The position numbers and the translations under genes are program-made. Below, piece by piece: positions 48,360-59,800 of a stretch of 64,000 nucleotides of DNA. The notes under the pieces are model-generated. The model saw only the letters and a program-made list of their open reading frames with translations. It ran no database searches and was not told the DNA's origin. The stretch is from Hymenolepis diminuta (taxonomy: Eukaryota; Platyhelminthes; Cestoda; Cyclophyllidea; Hymenolepididae): assembly GCA_900708905.1 (NCBI GenBank), contig CAADRB010000039.1, positions 505,468-569,467 of the forward strand, given 5' to 3'. How positions within the stretch are numbered: position 1 is the first letter of the stretch; each line of letters starts with the position of its first letter.

Positions 48360-50222
48360 TCAGGCTTTCCAGGCATGAAGATATGGAGATTGGGCAAATA
48401 GGCTGTTCCACTCCTTGCACATAGATAAATTATCCACTGAAGTTGAATAGACCACTTCATTTTCAAAAATTGTTAGCAGGGTGTTTTTCTTCTCAGGAAA
48501 TAGCGTTCCACTCCAGATAAAATGTTTCAAAGAAGTGCAGAAATTTTCGCCGAGTTTTTCCAGAGTTTTGTCCGATAGAAGTGCCCTATCAGTGGCATAT
48601 ATATAATCGGGGTGATAGCGGTAGATTTTAAAGAGGAGAAAGGCATCCCAACCGTGAAATGCAGACGAGACAAAGGAGTCCAAACCGTAGGGATTGAAAC
48701 TTGCGTGTTGGCTGCGAATGCAATACCGTTGAATAGGTTGTATTTTACGAAGGGATTGCGTATAAGCTTGCAAAGGACAAGTAACTCGAATATCAGTAAC
48801 GATTTCAGAATACTTGGTCACAACATTAGGCACATTAATTGACAAATTTATATTCACCATTTCTTCTGTTTTTCCTTTAGAAAGATAATGATCGTTAATT
48901 AATCTAAATTCTTGACTGTGGTTTCCCATAATGCTTTGAATATAGTCAGACATGGTAATAAAGGTCCAAAGCTGGACAGTGTTTGGAAATGGATAGACTT
49001 CAGCCTCGTGGGTGTTTTGGCCAACAACTATTGGAATTGGGGAAAGAGGAGAATTCCAACTTGAACTAGTTATAACCTCATCGTCGACAACTAAAATACC
49101 TCCCGTGCATGGCAAGCCAGGAAGACAATAAGTTGATGAAGGAGAGGGGATGGTAAAGAACTGTTCGATCCAAGGTTCAACAGAAGTCCAATTCCAAATT
49201 CGAAGGATCTCCTCACCGCTTTGAGTACACGAGGCTTTAGTACATTTTAGAACTTGCCTTGAAGATTTAATAGCATCAGAAAGGGTGATTTCTGGTTTGT
49301 AAAGAGCAGGAGCGCTTATCCAAGCCTTATCAAAAAGATTTTGAGCTAATGGAGAACCAAGTAAGGCTATAGTGCTTGTTGCACCTGAACCATAAGAAAA
49401 GACAGTTATTTTAAGTGGGTCACCTCCGAAATTTCGAATATTCATTCTAACCCATCTCAGAGCCGCCAATTGATCACGAATTCCAATATTTGCAACTTTA
49501 GTTGAAGGGTTGGTCAAGAAACCGAAAGGACCTAATCGGTAATTAAATGTAACTTGAATGGCATTTAAATCTGTTACTGTGGCCAAATCTGGTTGATGAA
49601 GAAATGATGATCCATTAGATGAACCGCCATAATTAAAAAAGAAACCGCCGATTATAAAAATAATAGGATGAAGTTCGTCTGCTTTGTGAGTAAGGGGGAC
49701 GAATATATTAAGATAAAGACAGTCTTCGCTTCCAATAACTTCATTTGAGATGGGGAGTAATTGCATACAAACGTTGCGATATGACAAAGCATGCAGGTCA
49801 CTTTTCTCGCGATTTCGAGGCATATTCCAAGCATCAACGCAAAGCTCATTTGTAGTAAGTTCAACAGGTTTTTGAAACCTTAGACTGCCGATTGGTGGAA
49901 GAGCATAAGGTATTCCAAGATAATGTATAACACGCTTGTTGATAAAACCTTTTACAACTCCACATCCGATTTCTGCCTTTGGTTCTTTAGTGACATATAT
50001 ATATCCAAAGTGAAACAGAGAAATATAAATTGCATAAACGCTCACGGCGATGAGAACAAGTAAAATAGTTATAGTGCTGCATAGTAGTACTGGAACTCTT
50101 CTTTCAAGAAATGACACTTTGAAATTGGAAAGAGAAAGGGTCTCTTCAGATGAAAAGCTTGTTTGCTTCAAGTCCGAACGTTTTAATTCATTTTTATTTT
50201 CAACATTTGACGTGGGAGACAT
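48360..50222 (-). CDS. Type II membrane carboxylesterase-like protein, catalytically dead (neurotactin/neuroligin-like), 620 aa
   Basis: Single uninterrupted frame. Residues 1-42 form a Ser/Lys-rich cytoplasmic segment; a hydrophobic span at about 43-77 acts as signal anchor; the rest is an extracellular alpha/beta-hydrolase domain of the carboxylesterase/cholinesterase family. Recognisable blocks are YLGIPYALPPIGSLRF (101-116), SEDCLYLNIF (165-174), NYRLGPFGFL (227-236), RDQLAALRWV (249-258) and NFGGDP (264-269). The nucleophile elbow, normally F-G-E-S-A-G, reads F-S-Y-G-S-G (275-280), so the serine position is Gly278. The acid and histidine positions appear kept (Glu406 in THEAE, His523 in FHGW). 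Loss of the serine is typical of the adhesion members (neurotactin, neuroligin, gliotactin), and type II topology matches neurotactin. It probably binds a partner rather than hydrolysing esters. N-glycosylation sequons are present (NGSS, NWTS, NHSQ). The lack of introns is unusual beside its neighbours and suggests a retrocopy origin. Confidence 0.85.
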   Translation of the reverse strand: MSPTSNVENKNELKRSDLKQTSFSSEETLSLSNFKVSFLERRVPVLLCSTITILLVLIAVSVYAIYISLFHFGYIYVTKEPKAEIGCGVVKGFINKRVIHYLGIPYALPPIGSLRFQKPVELTTNELCVDAWNMPRNREKSDLHALSYRNVCMQLLPISNEVIGSEDCLYLNIFVPLTHKADELHPIIFIIGGFFFNYGGSSNGSSFLHQPDLATVTDLNAIQVTFNYRLGPFGFLTNPSTKVANIGIRDQLAALRWVRMNIRNFGGDPLKITVFSYGSGATSTIALLGSPLAQNLFDKAWISAPALYKPEITLSDAIKSSRQVLKCTKASCTQSGEEILRIWNWTSVEPWIEQFFTIPSPSSTYCLPGLPCTGGILVVDDEVITSSSWNSPLSPIPIVVGQNTHEAEVYPFPNTVQLWTFITMSDYIQSIMGNHSQEFRLINDHYLSKGKTEEMVNINLSINVPNVVTKYSEIVTDIRVTCPLQAYTQSLRKIQPIQRYCIRSQHASFNPYGLDSFVSSAFHGWDAFLLFKIYRYHPDYIYATDRALLSDKTLEKLGENFCTSLKHFIWSGTLFPEKKNTLLTIFENEVVYSTSVDNLSMCKEWNSLFAQSPYLHAWKA

Positions 50223-53200
50223 TACATCTTATTTTGGAAACTTAGCAATAGACGAAACTAATAAAATTATCAAATGCGAAGTTTTTTCAAGGTCATATTC
50301 CATGTAATCTCGACAAATATTAAAACATAAGTTTGACAGGAAAGTGGCATAAAATGGTGAAAGGATGAGTTCAAATATCACTAAATATATTTAAATCATA
50401 AGATAAAACAATATGAGCACCAATACTTAGCATAACAGTGTCCGTAATATAATTAACAAATTATACGACTTCAAGATGTCAAAAAAACTTTGATCACAAG
50501 GAGCGCTTGATGGAACTTTCAAATTACAAATTCAGATTTTTACCTAATAAAACGTACTATTGAATGATACTGTTAATTCATAAACATTTATTTCAAATTT
50601 TATTTTCTTGATTTTCATCTTGATTCACATATTTTTACGCTATTTACACATTATATGAACAGAGATTGGGTGATTCGCAACTCACAGTGTTATTTTTTGT
50701 TAATTTTTAGAATTGCTAAAAAATTTACTTAATAAAAGATCCTACTGGAGCGGGGTGAAAATTTAAAATATCTTTTTCGGTCATATTTAAATTTTTACTT
50801 TGTTAAGTATATGTACGAATGTTTATAAATTTGTATAAATGAAGGGGTTTTTTAAATACCCATTCGATTAATATTAACAACAATTAATCAGTGGCTTTTG
50901 CTACCAATGTGATTAGAACTTAGATTCAGATGTGTGCTTGAAATTTGTCAAGTAAATCCCCGTGAAGGAATAGTTGAAAATAGTCGAAAAAGAATCAGAA
51001 AGGCCCGGGAAGACCGTTAAAAAATTCTCTATTAATATCATCAGTATTTAGTACTATTCCAAGAAATTTAAGTAAGTTTGAATGAGAAAATAAGTAAGAA
51101 ATGAAAGCTGTAGATCACCTGTAAGCGTGTATTTGATACGTTAACCTGAGGCTTTGATTTAAGACACTATAAAAGAAAGCGCTGTTTTCTGTTTAAAATA
51201 TTCTAATTTCAAAGCTAGTTATTTGCATTATTCTGTACTCCCTCCTCTTTATCGACTTTTCATTTGAATCAATTTATTAACATTGTTTGGATAATGTCAA
51301 TTGCTCAATATAAGCTGTTTGCCAGTGTATTTTTTCTTGCTAAATATTTAGACTTGACCTTACTGTATTTAAAAGTAGCTCAAATCTAAGCTGCTACATA
51401 TACTAAAATAATATTTTCCCCAAAAATAAATCGAATATTTGAGGTTCTTTATTTTATCCAATTTAATCCCCTTTTGTTCGACTGAATTTATTTACACCAT
51501 AGTTGTAATTGGCTACTAACACGAAAACGAGCATCTTATTTTGACATAGTGGTTTGGCCGTTTTGTAAAGTCGTGTTGTGAGGCTGCATTTGTAATTAGT
51601 TTAACTTCTTAGTGAATGTAAGGGTCGGTTACAGTGTTCTACGGAGGAGATTGGTTCATAGCACAAGCCAAGTTATCCTCAAAAGGGATATTCACCAAAA
51701 ATACAGAACGATGCAAAATTTGAATATCCTAAGGAAATGACCATGAATATTTTATAGAATATGAAATAGAAGGAATTAAATTTTAAATAGTTTTGATAAA
51801 CTTTTCGAATGCGGACAGCACCTGTTTGGAAATTTTTGCGTCGTCGTCAGCATTTAATTGATCCTCCAATTTAAATGTTTTAGAATTACTAAATAAATGG
51901 ACACATAGTTGCTAAAAATTTTCCTATCAGTAATCAATAATATTGGTATGTTTGATGTTTCATACACCCCCACACGTCAATCTTCAAAAGGGATACTGCT
52001 ATAGCCAGCAGATGTCTATCAACACATGACGATTAGAAATGATTGACTGGTGATAAGATCTCCACTACGGTGTCCACAGGTGGTCCCGCTGTGTGTGTGT
52101 TTGCATATAGATACCTAAATAAATGTCGATCATCAAGCCGAGACACCGAAGACGAGACATGACTGAAGTCTAACGAAGAAATGTTTTGTATATAGACATA
52201 ATTTATTCATTAATATATTGGGGTGGCTTGCCTGCTACCTCCGAACTGATCTGGCGACATGGGTGACTTGACTTATTCCATCTATTCCTTCTATTCGATC
52301 GATGTGGCCTCGTAGATCTTCCAACGTTATTACAGATATTTTTATAATAAGGTTAAATTTAAGTCAACTAAGTCATCGAAAGTCCAAATATGGAAAATAA
52401 CTGCTTTCATTGCGAAATTGTAAAAATTTAAAATGTAATCCTCATTGAGCACAAAAAGCACATAAAGCCTTGTGTTTATATAAAAATTATTATTTTTTTC
52501 AGTTGGAAGTACGTATATCTCATTCTTGCTCATATTATCCAAGGGATGTATTTTTATAATTTACTGAGATTACATATTCGAAACAGATATTAATTCCCTA
52601 TGAAAATAATATTAATTTAAAATCTGGTTGCTGATTAACAACAGCTCAGATGGCAGACGGTGTAACATTAATTTACTTTCCGATAAACGTAGATAAGTAT
52701 TAATTTAGGATTTGATTTTCATAAAAAATTAAATTTTTATCATACCGGTAATCGAAATTCATGCCTATTAACATTTTCATAAGTTGGAAGTGTATATTTT
52801 TAAGCATCTCAAATGTAACGATGAATTATGTTTCGACTCATAGGCCTCATCCACTGAAAGCAAAATAATAAAATTACTGGTTGCCCAGCAGAGAGTCGAC
52901 TTCGACTATCTTTATTTGATTTGTTTGAACCACCCGGTATTTATCGACTATTTGTAGAGGCCTTTTTCCCCCTCCCTTTATCCCGATCTGCATTACTTTC
53001 TCTCAACACAATTTGATCTAAACTCAATTTTAGATCCAGAAAGCCCCTTATATTCAACTGCATGATAGGATCCACAGTTGCTTAATAAATTGAGATGTTG
53101 TGAGTCTTCTCATTCCTATAATTGAAATTACTTTTGGTTTAATTGATATCAAGCAGAAATATATCTTTGCTGATCTCTGAATAGCTAGCAAGTTCGTGAA

Positions 53201-53840
53201 CTAAAATATATGGAATTTCATGTCCTAAACTTTAGTCAAATATATGACTAAAATTTGGTCTGACTATTCGGTAAAAAACGTTAATTTCAAGGCAGTTATC
53301 AATATGTTAACTAATTTCTCTAAATAGGAAGAATATTTTTGATCGAAAGCTATTAATTCATTTTTCTCAGATGTAATTCACTGAGAAAATAACAACGTTA
53401 ACCAAGGATCGTCTTAATAGATTATCATTGAGTTAAATGTACCTGTTATTCTTTATATTTCCCGGTTGTTATAAAATTAAAAGTTAATTCACTTTCGATT
53501 TTAAAATAATAGATTGAGGTGAAATTATCCGGACTATTTCAGCCTACAAATGTCACAAATTGACCTACTCGACCAAAATGCAGGGTGGGTGTTTATTTTG
53601 GACTATTGTTCATTGCAGTATCTTAAGTTTTTAACAGGCACCTACGTAAAGGATAAATATAAATCATTTGTTTATTTATTTGTTGAGTTGGGGATGTGAT
53701 ATTATTAATTTGTTTATGTGACTCTCAAAATATACTTTCATCAGTAGATTTCCTTTCTAAACCTTGTTTATTTGTTGTTTTTAAGTTAATTAATTCGTAA
53801 AAATCAAATCGCATTGGCTTGCGCTTTTACTGTGCTTGTC
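50223..53840. other. Intergenic region between the esterase-like gene and TRMT6
   Basis: No gene seen. The esterase-like gene (minus) and TRMT6 (plus) are divergent, so both promoters should lie here. No clear promoter motif stands out. The LTR-like repeat copy B occupies 52054-52334. Confidence 0.5.
52054..52334 (-). repeat. LTR-like dispersed repeat, copy B (inverted relative to copy A)
   Basis: Read on the minus strand it starts TGTAATAACGTTGG and shares with the 29.4-kb copy CCACATCGATCGAATAGA, GATGGAATAAGTCAAG, CATGTCGCCAGATCA, TTCGGAGGTAGCAG, CCACCCCAAT, CTTCGTTAGAC and the end GAGATCTTA. This copy is longer (281 bp) and carries an AATAAA-type signal inside. Confidence 0.7.
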
Positions 53841-53843
53841 AGT

Positions 53844-56800
53844 ATGTCATGTGTATGTAAGTTGTGGCAGTCGTAAAATAACATTTAATTAGCCATTGCA
53901 CTAATTATTTCAACTATGCAACTATTTTGGCCTTTTTATTGAATGATTATTGTATTTTTAAGCTGTGTGGAAACCAATCGAAGAGGGTAATAAGGTTATT
54001 GTTCAAAAGGGCGACAATTTCCAGATTGTAACTATCACACCAAACAAGTGAGTTCCCACTGTCTGTGAACTTGGTATCTTTGACAATTTTTATTTTCAAG
54101 TCGTTTTCTGTTTCAGAAGTCTTGATGTGGGGAAGGACAAGATACCAATGTCGCAGCTGATTGGTTATCCTATGGGATCAACATTACTCTTTGACGGCAC
54201 CACAGTTACCCAAGTAAAAGAGGAGGAAATAAACGTCGATTTGGAGTTAGACGAGTTGGAATCCTCCAGAGATAATCGAAATCTTCTCGATCGAAGTGAC
54301 AACCAGGAACTCACTGCAGAGGACATTCAGAGTCTTAAATCTACTGGTCTTAAAGGGGATGTGAGTATTAACATTAAGCATCTAAATAGCTGAAATCTGA
54401 TTTTAAAAAATTAATGGATTTGCTGTCTTTTTCAAGGAAATTATTTCGAAACTAGTTGAGAAGAGCACGACTTTTCACATGAAGACCAAATATTCACAGG
54501 AGAAGTACTTGAATAGGAAGAAAAAGAATTATCTTTGCGTTTTCACTATTCGACCGCATACAGCTCGGAATCTCTGTGATATGCAGATGATTTGCAAAGC
54601 CGCGTAAGTTCACTTCTTCATTTGATTCATCTTTTTTCATTTACTGTAGATTTTAAGATAAATATTAAGGTAATTTAATGTGGTTAGATATGGATGCCTT
54701 AAGATGAAAGACTTCACCAGAATCTGATTTTCCAAGGTTGAGGATAGCATTTAGATGTGTCGTCTAAATTACTTTTGTTATTCATTTTTCATTCATATCA
54801 AAGGCCAACTTTATTCGTTTTGGTCGATGGCAGCTGAAAACCCATGTGCGTGAGCAGTGCATCGGCGTAGTAGTGTCAAGTCGAAATTTAAAAGTCACAC
54901 TCAGTAAACGTAGAGGTTAAAAAATGGTCAATTTAGATGCCAGATCCGAATTTTTCAGCTAGGTAGGTTTCAAAAATGTGTTTCTTCGAGAGTAGTGATA
55001 ATAAACGCCTTCCTCAGTGGAGTTACGAAATATTTCCGAGAGTGTGGTTTCTTACTGATTGGTTATTTTTACGTCTGGCAGATATTTAGAATTTATTCTG
55101 GGATATGGGAGGTAATTTGTGACATTTCCGACTGAGATTGTGGGGAAGCCTGATGTCACTCATCACATTTGCGGCGGTCTCCCGATTTGAAAAGAATTTT
55201 GCACCTCGTCTTAGATATAAGACACAAAGCATAAATAGAAATTTTCCTTTGTTTATAAGTTTGAACTACACCTTGTTGGTATCTTAATTAAATGGACGTA
55301 TTGAGGCACTTTCCAGCCTTCTAACTTTGGAGTACCATGGGGCTGGCAATTTAGCGTCATGAAGTGGTTGAATGTGGAGCCATCCCAGGCTTTTCAGTTA
55401 GTAGCTTGATAGTGGGACATCTTAGAAGCAGTAGAAAGCCTTAATCCTGTGCGACAAGGCTTATTTGGAAGGGTATGTTCATAATTTCTTGCAAAGTGCG
55501 AATTTTGATAAGCATTGATTCTCTGCCACTTACTAAGGACTATTCATCTAGATGATTTTGCATTTAATACACTAAGCGTCAAATTGCCATTCTGACTTGA
55601 AAGTGTTCGGACTGTAAAGCCAAATAAAGTTTATCTGCTTTATGGATATTTTGATCAATAGAAAGCCATTCTGCTAAAAAAGATAATTATATTGCAAATG
55701 ATATGAATCGTTCAAAACTGTCTTTTCGATAGCGCACTTTTACTTGTAAACTGTTGTTGTTTCACATTTGTAGTGATTTTATCAACATTTGTCTTTCTTA
55801 CATGTGGTTTTCAGTATGATTTGAACATATTTAAAGGGATGAATTTCTTCTTCTCTCTCTTCCATACATTTTATCACCTACAAGGTTTGATCATATGCCG
55901 CTGTTTAGTATAAATATACTGAAAGGTAAAACATTAATCATAATAGCGTTCGTTTTCGAATCCGAGGAGAAATTGGAGTCTTTGTAATCAAAACCCAAAC
56001 AAACTTGTTCTGAGCTTATAGTTAGAAATGCACAGAAATATTGTAGTTCGTTCTTTCAAAGTAGTATATACATGCAGCCAATATATTTTCCATTTATAAG
56101 CAAGTAAAAAGTTCCTACGACTTAAAATAGTCGGCTAGTGGTTGACCTCGTGAGTAATATCTTAATACACGGTGCTGGCTGAAACAAGACAATGTAAGAC
56201 ATATTTTACTTAAATCTTAATAGTAGTAATTATTTACTAATAGAACACTTCGTTACGACTCGCTTGTGCAGTTGCTGACCTTTGCAAATGTGCATGCGGG
56301 TTCCACAGTGATGCTGACAGAATCCTACGCAGGCCTCATCAGCAAGGCTGTCTTGGAGCGTTTGGGCCATCGAAGCTGTGGCAGTCGTCTCATCAACTTT
56401 CACCACGGAACTTCAACACCTGTTATTGATGTATCACCTCTTGAAGACTACTCTCCAGTGAGTTGATACTTGCCGTTATTATCATATCTAACTAGTTCGT
56501 TGCGTACCTTTTTAAGCGCTACAAGTAAGAAAGTAAAGCGTTAGGTGATTTAGTTGATGATTTATACTGGTTAATACAGGTTCAGATTCTAAATATTCTC
56601 AAATGATCCCTAATTTGGTGTGTAGCTAGCAGTACGAAAACCTTTTGGGAGATTTTTTGGAGAGTGGGTATTAACTTCGATAATTTCTATATGACAAATG
56701 AGCGCTAATTTAGTAATAGTTATGCTGGAATAATCCATTTTTCACTAACCCTATCCTCACTTTATTTCCAACTAACTTGTGGTTAAATAGAAGTCCACCA

Positions 56801-59800
56801 ATGTGATTCGTAAGTAAATTACTTCCAACTTTCTGCATTCATTTGTTAGGGAATCAACCTTTCAGTTAAGAATGCCCATGAATACTGAGCTTTTTGGCGA
56901 GTTGATTTAATTGAGCGGTCGGTCATGCCATCTCGATAGTTTTGTTTTCTTGTATAGATAAAAGCAAGGAGTAATAGCTGTTTTACCTTTTCATTCTCAG
57001 ATTTACTACGTCCAATTCGAAGACGTAACCTCCCTTCTTTTAACTGGAAAATTCGCTCGGGAGCACCGTGAAAGAGTCCCCTCAGATTCTCCGGACCGCA
57101 AGGTTATTTTTGACTTCATAGTTTCTACTTAAATAACGTCAAATTATACCATCTAATGATCCGCTTACCTTTTAGAAACCCCGAACTGAGGATGCAGGTA
57201 AAGAAACGTCAACAGCGGAGGACAAACTTACAGAAAAAACTGAGGAGCCTCCCATAAAGACAGAATACAAAGAAAGAAATCAAAATAAAACACCTATGAG
57301 TCAAAGAAAAGAGCGTCGTAATGAGAGGTATTTGGCAATGACTCCTGAAACACGTCAGAGGCGACAGCAAGAAAAACAGGAGCAGTGGAATGAGATCCGC
57401 AGATTCCTCTGTCCCACTGAGGCCCAACTCTCACCAGGGATGGAAGACAGGCCCGACTGCCTAATTGTAGCCACCAAATTCTATCCGGTGGAAATCACTC
57501 TTTTGTTGATGCAGTTTCTCCCTCCTGGTCGACCGTTTGTTGTTCATTCTCATATCTTCTCGGTGAGTTAAAAATGTCCCTTTGTTTTAGTTATTAGGTA
57601 ACAAGCTAGAAGTCCCAGTAGTAATCTTGCAGAGTAAACCAACATAAAAAAAACTCCGTAATATGGCAACTTAACACAGAAACCAATAACTCAAAGCAGA
57701 ATACAAGACACGTTATGGTGAACACGCGTGTACCAACGAAAGCAGGTGTGGTTTAAACAAATAGGCATAATTACAGAGTGTCTTTTCTCAGTGGGAAAAA
57801 TAAGAAGGAAATTGCATTATTATTTATAGGAATATTGAATGCGGGAGAAAATAATTATTCTTCTAGAATCTCTCATCGTGAGCAATTCATCCCGTAGGTC
57901 TTCGAGAACGGATCAACTATCTACACGCATTGGAACCATAATTTGATCTCTTGAGATCTAGGTGGGGGAATATAAATAAAAATAAACGTATGAAGTAACG
58001 AATATAAAAAAAGGATAGCGCTTATTGTACTGGGATCCATCAGTCTTAGTCGGAATTGATTATGAGCTACGTGTCCTTACTAACCTCAATATCGTAAATC
58101 ATACTCCCATGCCGGTTTGTGATAATTTCATCTGCCGACTGTCCCAGTCGATAATCAAGAGTTCCCCCTTCCTTCGCTTTTTGTAAGCCTTATTAGTGTA
58201 TCGGTGAATCTTTCAGCTTATCCATTTTACTGAGGATGATACGGAGAAGTTCTGATGTGTTCGCTTGATCGTCGCTCCCAGAACTCCTTAAAAGTAGATT
58301 GATGTAAATCGTGTTAACTTGACCAAAACCAGAGTCCTGGACAATCCGTGCGTCGAGAAGGTTCGATCCAGTGCTCCGATTGTTGAGCCTCTAGTCGCCA
58401 AGGTTAGTGGTACTACTTCTGGACATTTTGAATATGAATCAACCACAACTAAATACGTAATACCATTTACCGTCCTCACGAAGTCGACGTGTAATCTGAT
58501 TCGCGGCGTTTCCATTTGTGGTCACAGCATGGAATTTTGACGAATCGGGGTTTTTGCAGCTTGCTGGCATTTGCTGCACTGGTGCATGAAATATTCGATT
58601 TCCTTGGCCATGCCTGGCCATTGAGGGTACCCCTTGGCTATGAATTTCATCTGACTCATCCCAGGGCGGCTCGAATGAAACTTTCGTAGGACCTTATTTC
58701 TAGGAGCAGAAGTAACAATAACTTCATCCTAAAATATTAAACAAGAGTCAGTTACTGTTATTGAATCTCGCCGACGGTCAAACTCAAGCAGATCACCTTT
58801 TGATGGAAATGAAAGCCACTTTGACTGGATAAACTTTAACGCTTGCCGTAGGATCGCATCTTTTGCCATTCCCCTTCGTATATCTTCTGCCGATACTGGT
58901 GTTTTTTGAATCGACTCTACCAGTATGTGCTGAACATTTCTTTCGATCGACACTAGTGCAATCACTGTTTCTTTGTTTTCCACGTGCTGATTATCGATGC
59001 GGCGAGATAGACCATCAGCTTGAACGAAATCCTCCGTTTTCTGGTACCTGATATCGTAGTCATAACCTATAACGTGGATGTTCACCATTGAAGACGATTT
59101 GCAGAATGCAATAGGACTCATTTTCTTGAGCCAACTATTGACAACAACGGCTTGTGGTCTATTAGTAATGTAAATCGCCTGCCATATATATAATATTTAT
59201 GGAATTTTTTTACTTCACATATAATGGCCAGTGCTTCCTTTTCGATTTGTCCGTAATTCTTTTTTGTCGGGGTTAGAGTACGAGAGATATGTGCGATCGC
59301 TTTTTCAGGGCCATCTGGGGAAAATGTGGGAAATGACTGCTCCAATTCCATAACCGGACGTGTCAGCTTCGAAGACCATGGACAGGCTTGGATCATAGTG
59401 TGTTAATAGCAGTTCCAAATCCAGCCTCTTCGCATGCAGGTGATCATTTCCACGGCGTATATTTGTGCAGGAGTTGATTAAGGGAGGTCTATTTTCTGTA
59501 AAGCAGACAAGAAAGAATTATCATAAGATATTAAGCAAAGAAAAGAACGAAGCAATTCCTGATTTGTTGGAGCGGGCATCTGGTAACAGCACGATTTTCA
59601 TCGCGATTGGGACGGCGGCCAGTTGAATCAAAAATGAAACCAAGATATTTAACGGAGGTTAGTAAGAACTGGCATTTATCGGCCCGAAAGTGGAAGCCAT
59701 ATCTTTTAATACGCTCGAGGAGTTTTTCGACGCGGCTTCACGGTTCCTCCTCCGATTTATCAACTACGATGATGCCGTCCAAGTAGGCTGCGGTACCCAC

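Noticed and set aside
48612..50307. Plus-strand frames at 48612-48842 and 50050-50307
   Set aside because: Shadows antisense to the 620-codon esterase-like frame or its 5' flank.
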